From NCBI GenBank assembly GCA_013398275.1, contig VZSE01015197.1, forward strand, positions 1,236,911 through 1,300,910: DNA of 64,000 nucleotides, written 5' to 3'. Positions within the stretch are counted from its first letter, which is position 1. Each line of letters starts with the position of its first letter. This document shows, piece after piece, positions 55,601 to 62,787 of the stretch. This stretch comes from Promerops cafer (taxonomy: Eukaryota > Chordata > Aves > Passeriformes > Nectariniidae). The notes under the pieces were generated by a model. That model saw nothing but the letters and a program-made list of their open reading frames with translations. It did not search any database and was not told where the DNA came from. The position numbers and the translations under genes are program-made.

Positions 55601-58600
55601 TCATTGCTGTAGTCATCCGAGCCAGAAACAAATTTTTCGAGCAGGCACCTGCTTTCTGTTTTCCATGTCTGTTTTGGATCCTGCAAACACTTTTGCTGCT
55701 TTTAAATTCTACAAAAGCATTTTCAGAATCCAAAGTTTATTATGGCACAGAATATCCAATGTATTTATGTGGCTTTGATTGATCCAGTTCTGTAGCTGTC
55801 TTGTGTAAATACAGGTTATTCTGAATGAACAATTTGGATAAAAGCAACAGAAGTGACAACCAGAAATGGAGACGACCACATTTTGTCAATAAAGCCAATT
55901 ACAGAGTAGTCTCTAGAGAATATATGTCTTGCTGTGGGAAGCTATAGAATTCAGTACTGCCTAATGCATTTAGCTAGTCAAGGCAAGCTACCTTATTTAT
56001 TTTTGCTCTGGTTAAGGATCACAAAAGGGTTTTTTCAGCATATTAAAGCTACATTGGAGTAAATTTCAACTTAATTTCACAGCTAATTTCTGATTAATTT
56101 CAGGTTTTGTGTTTTGCTGGAGTTTAACAATTTTAAGAGTGCTAATTTTCTTGAAAGCATTTCAAGAAATGCTTTAATTTTAATAATGCTTTATATTTAA
56201 AATGAATAGATTACTCTGCAAGTTACCATAGTTTCAGATGTAGAGTGGGAATGTGAAGATTTTCTCTGACTAGGTGGAGCCTTCCAAAGATTGAGAGAAT
56301 CATCAAAATCTGTAGGGTAACAAAAATAAAAATCAGAATTACTGTAAGATCACCAGAGAGCATAACAAGCTTTTTAAAGGATTGTTTCAGTGAAAAAGCA
56401 GCCAATCACAGCAATCCTTCTGAAGATCTCAGAACACAAGTTTTTCATACACATTGTATCCATCCTACACATAAAATGTGTATCAATCCTACACATCAAA
56501 TTCCCTGAATAAACAGAAATAAAAAATTTTCAGTGCAACATAAAGTAGTCTAGAAAAAACTACACTTTGCTCAAACCGCAGGTGTACAGCCTTTGGTCAT
56601 TTCAAATAGTTCAGATTTCATTTTAGTTAAAACGCAAGAGTACAAAAGTATTGAAGTACTATACTGGGGTCTCAAAGAACACACATAATAAACAGATGTC
56701 CTTGTCTTCAAAAAACTTCAAATTCGCATTTTAAGAGAAGTAGTTTCAACAGGACCCATATTCATAAATATAACAAAGGCAGAATTACTTTGTAAATGTG
56801 TTTCAGAATAAAAAGTGCCAAAAATTTTATTGCACAAATCTGTCAGTAATACTTTTGAAGCTGTCATGTATTTAGAAAAGAAAATAACAGAGAATAAAGC
56901 TTGACTACACAGTTTGTGAGTGCAAACCCCACAAAAATAATGTCCTATTAGTGTCCTCAGTAATTACTAAACTGAACTATTTTGTTTTTAACATAACATT
57001 GAAGATGAGTTTCTTACATTCCTGCAAAATGTGAAAAAAGTACATTGGGAAAAACCCAACACTGTTTAGGTCCTTTTCTCCCCTTTTTAAAGACACAAAA
57101 AAATTGTTTCTTATTCCTGAAATACTGTATTTTCTGGCTTTGCTTTGCAATGACTGAATAACAGGTATCTCAACTGCTCACTGAAAAGTTGTACCATTCT
57201 ACATTTTGAGTAACTCTTAGATACGATATTGCAGGAACTAACAGAACTACCCAAAAGCACATATAAGAGGACCATGGGAGCAGTAAAATGTGTTGGATTG
57301 AAAAATTACACTTATAGATAAAAAAAGCAGACACTGAAGAAATTGAGGATTCCAGGCTGGAATTTTGTGTACTGTTGAGGTATTTCTTTCAGTGAGTTAA
57401 TCAAGAATGCTTTTTTCCCTTGGGTCTGTCATAAAGTCATAACTTAGCTGGAGAAGTAACATTCCTCTTCTGTTCATGCCTCTGGAACAGGTTTAATTCC
57501 TGAAGAATCCAGCAGGATACTCGGCCTGGGATGTGCAAAACAACTCAAACAATACTTTATTTTGCAAAACTGTAAGTGGTGAGCTGAAAGCGAGTGTCAT
57601 GCTGCTTCTGGTGTTGAATTGTACTACACCAGCCTGACTCATCAACCCCAAAAGTTAACATCCTGATAGTGAGTTGAAGGATACTTTATTGTATCTGCCA
57701 CTTCTTATCTAAAAATCCTAAGGCCCAGCTGGCCTTAGACATATGACTGACAGTTAATCACTTTAAACTCTGGAAGCCCAGTTCCACTTTCAAACCACAG
57801 GTTTTTCTAAAATACCCCTTGGAGTGTGTGTGGAGATTCCTCCCTGGGGGGGGATGCCCCTCAAGGTCACTCCAGGCTGAGCAGAAGAGATTTGCCCAGG
57901 GTCATTAGTATGGGTGTGTAACATCAATCTCTACTTAATAATTGCTTCTTTTTTACCAGCGATAATACAATTGCATTAATATAATTCCTTTGATATAGTA
58001 CACTATACTACACTAGCAGTTTTAGCTTCTATACTGTATAGTAAATAATTCTGATTATGATCTTTTTGTCTAGTCATTTATCATAGTAAGTCATTCACTA
58101 TTATATAAACTTATCTGGTTTGCTATCCTTAATCCCATAGGATAAAGTTAGACAAAGGTTGAACCACACCTCTGTAATTAAATTGTAATATTTAAACCAT
58201 TGAAAAAGTCTGGGTCTAGGATTGAATCCAGCTGCAGCCAGGCTCCTCTCTGAGAAGGCATTTAGAGTGCAAGGGGGTCCTTCCTGCACCTTGTCAATCA
58301 GTGGGAGGGCTTCTTTAAACAACTGTGTCTGAAGTTCTTACTCCACCCATGACACAGACTTAAAAAGAACAATTTAAATCAGCAGCCTTAAAAGATGGGA
58401 ATACAGAAACTTAGGCCGACAAAGAAGTTAAAGAAAAAAAACCTCATTAATTTCCTGTCCTGTGAAAGCTTTTACTAATTGATCTCTGAAAAATCCCCTA
58501 GCTTTCTAAACTTATCATCAGATATATTTGGACAAGAAAGTGTGTTCCCACAATGCATCATAGCGAGCCTCAGAAATATTGTTCAATTAATGATTAGTCA

Positions 58601-61600
58601 ATATAAAAGTTAGATCCGAGATATTCCAAGGGTGTACAGGTTAAAAATAAACAAATAAATCCAATGTGAGTGTTACATTTTATCTATGAATTAAATTATA
58701 TCTGAATGTCTTAGAATTCATCTTAATTCAGATTATTAGAGTCCATTCCTACTCATGTAACCTTGAATGCATCAAGAAACAGGAATCTTAAAAATAGTTC
58801 ATGTATTTTTTTTTCCCAAATTTTCCTTGTATGAAAGTTGACTGGATGTCATAAAGTGGAAATTGTTTTACCCCCCATATTTTGCAAGAAAATTTACTGC
58901 AGAACCAATTACGTCTTTTCCATTTTCAACTTTTTGAAGATGTAAATAACAGCTCAGAACTTTTTCTGACTTCACTACATATTCAAGTGCAGGGTTTATA
59001 TATTTCCCATTCCCTTTCTAATAAGAATTACTGGAGGTAAGTTACTCAAAACTACAATTTATTTAAGTAGGTTTCAAATACCAGAAGATTACATCAATAT
59101 CACTTACCAGTTATACCACTTTTTTCTGTGTTGAGCTTGTCTTCCCGGTAAGAATTCAAATCAAACATGTAACATCCTAGGTAACAGTGTTTCACCATCT
59201 GATTCACATGTTCATAGAACTGGCAGTGATACAAAAGGGCTTTAAGTGCAGGTGTTCCTGTCTGAGAGAGGCCAGATTCTTCATCATGTACACAAGGACC
59301 CTGAAGACATGAAATTCACAGACATCATTACTATAAAGAAATGTTTTACATAGAATAAACTGTCAGAAAAACCCACCCTAACTAAGGCTAATGCTGTGTA
59401 TGTGTGTACACTGATTTACAGGTTGTAACTAAGAAATTCCAAAAATGAAATGTAGATTTTAACTTTTGAGATAAATCATAATATTTTACAAAAGCTGTCA
59501 TGACTCTGCAAAATCAAACAGCTATTTATCTCCTGAGACGTGTGCTAACAGTTAAGTAGAAACTCATGAAAAGCTGTAAATGAGTGGCTTCAAGACAGTA
59601 AATGTATCACTAGACTCCCCAATTTTAATGTCTCATTTATTTCTACTTACAGACATCAAGCAATGAAAAAGTTTTCCTTAGGCAAAAAGCACACTTATGC
59701 TCAGATAAGACTAAATATCCAGAAAAAGTCATCCTGCCCTGAAGTATACTGTCATTATACTACATCTAGCTATGTCAATCTTCTATGAGAAATGATTTTT
59801 TTAGAAAACAAGACATAAACCAAAAAAAAATTTTTATGAAATATGGTTTTCAATTATTTCTTTTTAAATATTGACACCAGGGAAAACTTCCTAGAGTAGT
59901 GGATTTATACCTTAAGATAATGGATTCTAGTCATATTTCAAATAAACAGTTTAAGTTGACTGCCTTTGTTAAATGTTTCTTCAGTGTTTTCCATGTTAAC
60001 ACAAAAGCAAATAAGTTTTATTAAGCTGCACATAACCTGGTTTAGACTGACCATAAAAATTGGAAGTGCAAAGAAGGCAGAAGAACTCAGAAATATTCAA
60101 ACCAATTACATTCAGAAAGGCAGTTTTAGAGGGCATCCAACAGTAGTTCAAAAATAAACTAGTTAAAATTATGGAAAGGAAAATTTTCAGTGCTAATTAG
60201 AAACTTTCTTTGGCAATCAGAAGAGAGCAGAGCAGGATCAACTGAAAATAAGTAATTTGAAAACACTATTTATCCCCAAGAGGCCTTCCCCCAACCCCTT
60301 CATTTACACTGGATATAAGTTTATTTCCCAATAAAACCCAAAACCAGATACAGTAGAAGCAGTAAAATTATTTGTATTACAAAATAAGTTATCACCAAAA
60401 TTTTAGATGGTTACTCTCATTCTTTTAGGTTTCTGTAATACAGAAACTATTTTCACTATTTGCCCTTTACACTAACCAGTGGAAAATGAGATATGATGAA
60501 CAGCTTGAGGCAGAATGTGGGATTTCAAGTAAACTATTTATGATGAATTATAAAACTCTAATACATTATGATGAATTATAAAACCCATACAGTGTCAGCA
60601 ATAGTCTTAGAATCAACTATGGCTGGTGCAAGCTTAGGAAATACTGATAAATTTAGTCCAAATTTTACTACCCAGGATTGTCTTTGCCAGTTTCAAAAAC
60701 CATGCCAGATACTTTATTGTACAATGGGGGACCTTGAAAGAGTTACCAATCAATTACATTGACAAAGTGCTCTGACTTCAGCAATCTTTATACAACACAG
60801 TCTGCTGCACTCTTAGAGTACTTTACACAGGCTGACTTTACTCATGACTAAAGAGTGGCATAGGAAATTTTTTAAGTGACATAATAATGAAATATTATAA
60901 AGCAGATCAACTAGATAACAGTAACACTAGAGACATTCTCATGAAGATACTGGCCTACAAACTCTATTTATATTTCCTCTTTCAATCCTATTTGCCTGAG
61001 GGATAAAATGGTAATATTCTAGTTTGGCTATGGCACAGTATTCCTATTATTCACCAAGATCCACTTAACAGCCCTAATTTTCTCCCTGGCATTAAAGGAA
61101 ACAGACAAATCACCTTATTCAGTACAAGGGAAAAAAGTTACTCTGAAATATAAAATTTGATCCTGGTGGTATCTTACAGTTTTAATTGTTGTTTTTATTT
61201 TGAACAGTTTTAATTTACCAGTAACCATAAAGTGCTGTTTGATAATATCTTTCAGCATGAACACTTATTAAGTGATGAGCAATTTCCATTAAATTGCAGT
61301 TCTTAATAAGAATCACATTGACTCAAAGCTTCTTTTAATTGCACTGGAATTCATCCAGAATTGTGCAACTGGATTCAATTTTTGTCACTTCACCATAGTC
61401 ATTGAAATTTTTTAAAAAAGACTAAAAAGCAACTTCTAATAGAGTCTACATTGACAAGTTACAATGGCTGCCCTTTTGTAACCCCCTACTATTATGAATT
61501 TAAACAATTACTATTTATATTGATAAATTAGAAGTAGTAAAACTGAAACAAGGGCTAGATTTGTAAAATTGCTTCCACATCTTCCTTTATGATTACATGT

Positions 61601-62787
61601 AAAGAAAAGTTGAGACATTCTGTACAACTGAACTCTTCAAGAAATAGCATAATTGATTTTCAGTGCAGCTGAATCATAGATAACTTATCCTAGTAAAACA
61701 GCTGGAATGCCTTTCAGCACTAACTGGATCTTTGGCAGAAAGGAACAGATTAAAAATTATATGGCTGCATCTGCATCTGAAATTTCTTCAAAAACTAAGA
61801 TACACCGTTCCCATATAGGTACAATCTCACACACTGAAAAGAGCAAGATAGACATTAAAAACAAATATCAAGGTCATGAAAAATTTTAAAAATTGCAAGC
61901 TAAGATCCAAATATCCTGATGCACAATGAACCAGACTTGCTGAGAGTAAAACAAGATGACTGACTCAAGAGAAGAACTGGAAAAGTCTCCAGCGGATCTT
62001 CTCAGTTTGATAAACACCTGATGAGAGAAGGTAAAGGGAGACAGACTCCTCTCACTGGTATCCAGTGACAGAAAAAAAGGTATTGAGCAAAAACTAAAAT
62101 ACAGGGAATTCTATTTAAACCTAAGAAAAAAAAACTTGTGTAGCCAAACATTAGAACAAGTTGCCCAGAGAGATCATGGAGTCTCCATTCTAGGAGAAAC
62201 TCAAAATCCAACTGGAAACAGCCCTGAGCAACCTGGTCTAGTTCAGCTTGCTTTGAGCAAGTGGTTCTCTTCAAGAAGCTTAAATTGACCCAACTGACAA
62301 ACTGTTTCATCTTTCTTTCAAAACATTTTATAAACATCACATTAGCAGAACTGCCTCTTCCTCATGCCCCTCAAATCATGTTTTACCTGCATTCCAAGTG
62401 TGAGTAAAATAAATTATCAATTTCTATCCTAAAACATTAGTGATATACCATATAAGTAAGCAAGTTTCCTAGGAACCCAAAGATAATACATTCATGAAAT
62501 GCAACATATATGTAATCTAAATTTGGTTGTTTTATTGAGCTTGCCGGAAATTTGAGAGAAGTTTGTCTATTCATTTCTTTCTCTTTCCAAAATGTAACCT
62601 TAGACATGTAATTGTTTAAGTTTATATTTTACAGGTATCCTGACACAACTTTAGTATCAAATGACATCTCTCTGTGACACTATGACTTTTGTTATCAAAT
62701 GTAATAGTCACTCACTTGCCAAATACAATCTTTCATGTCTTCTGTAGGGATTGGAATCACAAGCAGATTTTGTAGAATAAAAGCAGC
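25612..62787 (-). CDS. RTTN: Rotatin, C-terminal 793 codons, spliced from 18 exons (5' part outside window)
   Basis: Rotatin is a large armadillo/HEAT-like protein of centrioles and ciliary basal bodies. It is needed for centriole assembly, for ciliary left-right and axial-rotation signalling, and in humans for cortical development. Joining 18 minus-strand exons from 62,787 down to 25,612 gives one open frame ending in TAA (25,612-25,614). The borders are all GT/AG and the phases all match. The product is helical throughout, as expected for armadillo-like repeats. Ser/Thr-rich, probably disordered stretches lie at about residues 97-175 of this partial protein. The family was recognised mainly from the C-terminal block, with VSTLWLKLLL, SFGEDGQQM, KYKHKSS, FSPANKPKIL and RIGAASLWAL, and from the ending KCLETIVQLLDC. 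Human rotatin is about 2,200 residues, so roughly the last third is here. No frame damage is seen. The identity rests on memory of the family, not on an alignment. Confidence 0.93.
27280..27349 (-). CDS. RTTN: RTTN coding exon (residues 744-766 plus first base of 767)
   Basis: This exon is 70 nt and starts in phase 0. The acceptor is gtgctacag and the donor is gtaggt. It reads AKVTLKNPSIRRRIDEAYSL followed by VKK. It matches the basic helix that precedes the C-terminus in vertebrate rotatin. Confidence 0.93.
27698..27801 (-). CDS. RTTN: RTTN coding exon (residues 709-743)
   Basis: This exon is 104 nt. Two bases complete Asp, and it ends in phase 0. The acceptor is gtctctttag and the donor is gttagt. 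It reads AIAVLSACLESNSPAVQR followed by IGAASLWALLHNYQK, a standard armadillo-like helical pair conserved in rotatins. Confidence 0.94.
29041..29308 (-). CDS. RTTN: RTTN coding exon (residues 620-708 plus first base of 709)
   Basis: This is the longest exon here, 268 nt, starting in phase 0. The acceptor is tccttctaacag and the donor is gtaagt. It holds the most conserved rotatin block: NVSTLWLKLLLNISFGEDGQ, then KYKHKSSQHL and ICFSPANKPKILGN. This block anchors the gene identification. Confidence 0.95.
29750..29830 (-). mobile_element. Probable diverged CR1 3' end in RTTN intron
   Basis: The text atcacagaatgtctcctgtt followed by ggaagtgactcgtaagaacc follows the reversed CR1 end pattern (atcacagaat...ttggaaggac) but with many differences. 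It is an old copy in the intron at 29,309-31,115. Confidence 0.6.
31116..31315 (-). CDS. RTTN: RTTN coding exon (residues 553-619)
   Basis: This exon is 200 nt. Two bases complete Gly, and it ends in phase 0. The acceptor is attgctttaag and the donor is gtaagt. It contains GCASLCWASGGQSSLPSAR, then VVFCLISNLALSHDCRGIIQ, a clear helical repeat near the C-terminal block. Confidence 0.9.
33046..33172 (-). CDS. RTTN: RTTN coding exon (residues 511-552 plus first base of 553)
   Basis: This exon is 127 nt and starts in phase 0 with an internal ATG just after the acceptor (catgttgttgtag). The donor is gtatgg. It contains LVPVLHSLWPWFLADD and LHLLCVYTANYPA. The frame runs on into the intron to 32,813, so a gene finder could wrongly call a longer open frame from this ATG. 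Confidence 0.9.
34615..34692 (-). CDS. RTTN: RTTN coding exon (residues 485-510)
   Basis: This exon is 78 nt, exactly 26 codons in phase 0. The acceptor is tctctggatag and the donor is gtaagt. It reads EDNLIKELRCSMQLLRNCLF followed by QNEECK. It joins in frame to the exon starting MAALKAHLVPVL. Confidence 0.87.
34693..38337 (-). other. RTTN: RTTN intron containing the SINE
   Basis: This 3.6-kb intron includes the tRNA-derived SINE at 35,151-35,278. The stretch 37,560-38,110 has a 71-codon plus-strand open frame, rich in Lys and Glu, with no domain I recognise; I do not call it a gene. Confidence 0.7.
35151..35278 (+). mobile_element. tRNA-Ile-derived SINE with CR1-like tail (TguSINE1-type) in RTTN intron
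   Basis: The head (about 35,151-35,213) follows tRNA-Ile: an A-box-like tgacctcaattgg, then gagcatggtgctaatg (anticodon region), then the B-box position gtgggtttgacgtc. The tail (35,214-35,278) reads actattcacttaagaactgg, gatgatccttgggagtccct and tccaactcagaatattctgt, a CR1-like 3' end that lets CR1 enzymes copy it. About four bases are missing in the D-arm and the B box has substitutions, so Pol III activity is unlikely. This SINE family is known from zebra finch and its relatives, which supports a songbird source. It lies opposite in strand to RTTN. Confidence 0.8.
38338..38432 (-). CDS. RTTN: RTTN coding exon (residues 453-484)
   Basis: This exon is 95 nt. Two bases complete Ala, and it ends in phase 0. 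The acceptor is ttgtcttccag and the donor is gtacct. It reads DLIDSCIENMKHIHAQLNL, then a basic stretch ending KAQKRK. Confidence 0.87.
38915..40064 (+). mobile_element. CR1 LINE, partial ORF2 (reverse transcriptase to 3' end), degenerate
   Basis: This is a 1.15-kb 5'-truncated CR1 inside the RTTN intron 38,433-41,709. Translated pieces in shifting frames show the RT palm region (a DFSKAFDTV-like stretch at about 38,970-39,000, here FCKDFDTV), the GVPQGS-like block near 39,140, and the catalytic box at about 39,230-39,245. That box has ECD instead of the usual ADD, so it is catalytically dead. The CKVLYLGWDNPKYQYRLG segment follows, then a stop at 39,430-39,432. The end shows the ggttgtccagagaggtggtg and ggcctttaaaggcc CR1 tail features. 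Frameshifts and stops are frequent. Confidence 0.93.
40066..40705 (-). mobile_element. Second CR1 LINE, opposite orientation, abutting the first
   Basis: Reading the minus strand gives a CR1 end of ORF2 plus 3' UTR. Seen on the plus strand it starts taattcaagttggaagagac, then cggaggtc. It continues with caaaactggatgcactattc, then cttaatacagcccaggatgc (near 40,570-40,590) and ggtgcaggactttgcat (40,680-40,696), all standard reversed CR1 text. It meets the plus-oriented copy almost directly at 40,065. The two overlap in the region of CR1 they represent, so the pair is an imperfect inverted repeat. Confidence 0.9.
40706..41709. other. Remainder of RTTN intron with an unassigned plus-strand open frame
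   Basis: About 1 kb up to the exon at 41,710. An open frame at 41,169-41,429 (plus strand) includes an in-frame ATG at about 41,274 followed by a Lys-rich stretch (MGPKKQSGKNKAEKKKSP) and a Ser/Pro-rich end. I do not recognise a parent gene, see no polyadenylation signal or introns, and cannot call it coding. Confidence 0.4.
41710..41815 (-). CDS. RTTN: RTTN coding exon (residues 418-452 plus first base of 453)
   Basis: This exon is 106 nt and starts in phase 0. The acceptor is cattttgtag and the donor is gtgagc. It reads VWERKSSKDVMKEVATNALL, then SLLAVSKNAQKCALE, a helical repeat unit. Confidence 0.88.
41816..45612 (-). other. RTTN: RTTN intron, 3.8 kb, no repeats recognised
   Basis: The sequence is AT-rich. 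The open frame at 43,251-43,535 (plus) and others are short and unsupported. The flanking exons join in phase 0. Confidence 0.65.
45613..45824 (-). CDS. RTTN: RTTN coding exon (residues 347-417)
   Basis: This exon is 212 nt. Two bases complete Asp, and it ends in phase 0. The acceptor is accttttag and the donor is gtattt, a weak match to consensus. It includes YPALYVASLQFLSVLLNEEG and a TQLTALIIQ end. It was one of the first exons recognised as rotatin. Confidence 0.9.
46672..46809 (-). CDS. RTTN: RTTN coding exon (residues 301-346 plus first base of 347)
   Basis: This exon is 138 nt, split by Asp codons on both sides. The acceptor is tttctttgcag and the donor is gtaatg. It is only 154 bases from the upstream exon. 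It reads TKLTSVLHETWIDSFSLLA, then ALANHCTAII near the end. Confidence 0.88.
46964..47117 (-). CDS. RTTN: RTTN coding exon (residues 250-300 plus first base of 301)
   Basis: This exon is 154 nt and starts in phase 0. The acceptor is atatttaacag and the donor is gtaatg. It contains VLLLQYLSSVSRLLKSCLL and LLKPLLGNTFRILTIRPKDG, which are leucine-rich paired helices of the armadillo type. Confidence 0.88.
48116..48206 (-). CDS. RTTN: RTTN coding exon (residues 219-249)
   Basis: This exon is 91 nt. One base completes the Ser codon from the previous exon, and it ends in phase 0. The acceptor is ttgttttag and the donor is gttaga. It reads VVSANLVERCILELKAPL followed by GHRCHIDHVKAQ. Confidence 0.86.
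49213..49411 (-). CDS. RTTN: RTTN coding exon (residues 153-219)
   Basis: This exon is 199 nt, with split codons at both ends (Gly on entry, Ser on exit). The acceptor is acactctag and the donor is gtatga. The first third is polar (TITESPSQHDSPMSAALS). The frame then returns to a helical repeat with VTPALLSAVCSLLHNLLVV. Confidence 0.88.
50110..50218 (-). CDS. RTTN: RTTN coding exon (residues 117-152 plus first base of 153)
   Basis: This exon is 109 nt and starts in phase 0. The acceptor is ggctttctag and the donor is gtaagt. It begins ILSASPSLGSVTELQATV and ends ETVVDRLTAQ. It is Ser/Thr-rich and part of the linker. It has several CpG dinucleotides, unusual in this CpG-poor window, which suggests constraint or recent CpG gain. 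Confidence 0.85.
50219..56226 (-). other. RTTN: RTTN intron, 6.0 kb, the largest in the window
   Basis: I found no repeat family or RNA gene here. A short TA-rich stretch lies at 50,388-50,402. The open frames are short on both strands. The exon pair on either side joins in phase 0, so a skipped exon cannot be excluded from phase alone. Confidence 0.6.
56227..56309 (-). CDS. RTTN: RTTN coding exon (residues 89-116)
   Basis: This exon is 83 nt. Its first two bases complete an Asp codon split with the previous exon. The acceptor is accctacag and the donor is gtaact. It reads DFDDSLNLWKAPPSQRKSS, followed by a short His/Ser-rich run. This is the start of a polar, probably disordered linker between helical blocks. 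Confidence 0.85.
56310..59107 (-). other. RTTN: RTTN intron containing an ERV LTR
   Basis: This 2.8-kb intron is about one third LTR-like sequence (57,471-58,354). The rest is AT-rich with no recognised feature. Confidence 0.7.
57471..58354 (-). mobile_element. Solo-LTR-like endogenous retrovirus insertion in RTTN intron
   Basis: On the minus strand this runs from TGTCATGGGTGGAGTAAG to ...CCAGAGGCATGAACA, so it has TG...CA ends and is about 884 bases long, typical of an avian LTR. It carries AATAAAGTAT hexamer contexts in the 3' third (57,556-57,561 and 57,685-57,690 as tttatt on the plus strand). A TATATAA-like stretch lies upstream at about 58,104. It is GC-richer than its surroundings. 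No gag, pol or env sequence is attached, so I read it as a solo LTR left by recombination. No clear target duplication was seen. It is in the same orientation as RTTN. Confidence 0.7.
59108..59300 (-). CDS. RTTN: RTTN coding exon (residues 25-88 plus first base of 89)
   Basis: This exon is 193 nt, starts in phase 0 and ends with one spare base. The acceptor is catgtcttcag and the donor is gtaagtg. It includes GTPALKALLYHCQFYEHV and NQMVKHCYLGCYMFDL, which match the remembered rotatin segment with the conserved ALLYHC.FYEH and QMVKHCYLG.Y patterns. It is one of the more recognisable exons. Confidence 0.9.
59301..62715 (-). other. RTTN: RTTN intron with a CR1 fragment near its 5' side
   Basis: This 3.4-kb intron has a direct duplication of tatgatgaattataaaac at about 60,539-60,556 and 60,568-60,585. 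A CR1 fragment lies at 61,985-62,270. Nothing else was recognised. Confidence 0.65.
61985..62270 (+). mobile_element. CR1 LINE fragment truncated at both ends
   Basis: The plus-strand text follows the CR1 ORF2 C-terminus and start of the 3' UTR. It begins gtctccagcggatcttctca, then gataaacacctgatgagaga, then ctcctctcactggtatccag, then caagttgcccagagagatca and cctgagcaacctggtctag. The usual ggttggactagatgatct end and the terminal octamers are missing. Confidence 0.85.
62716..62787 (-). CDS. RTTN: RTTN coding exon (residues 1-24 of the partial product)
   Basis: This exon is 72 nt, phase 0 at both ends. The acceptor is ...tttctttcag and the donor is gtgagtg. It reads AAFILQNLLVIPIPTEDM followed by KDCIWQ, a hydrophobic helix typical of an armadillo-type repeat, and joins in frame to GPCVHDEESGL in the next exon. 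Confidence 0.88.
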
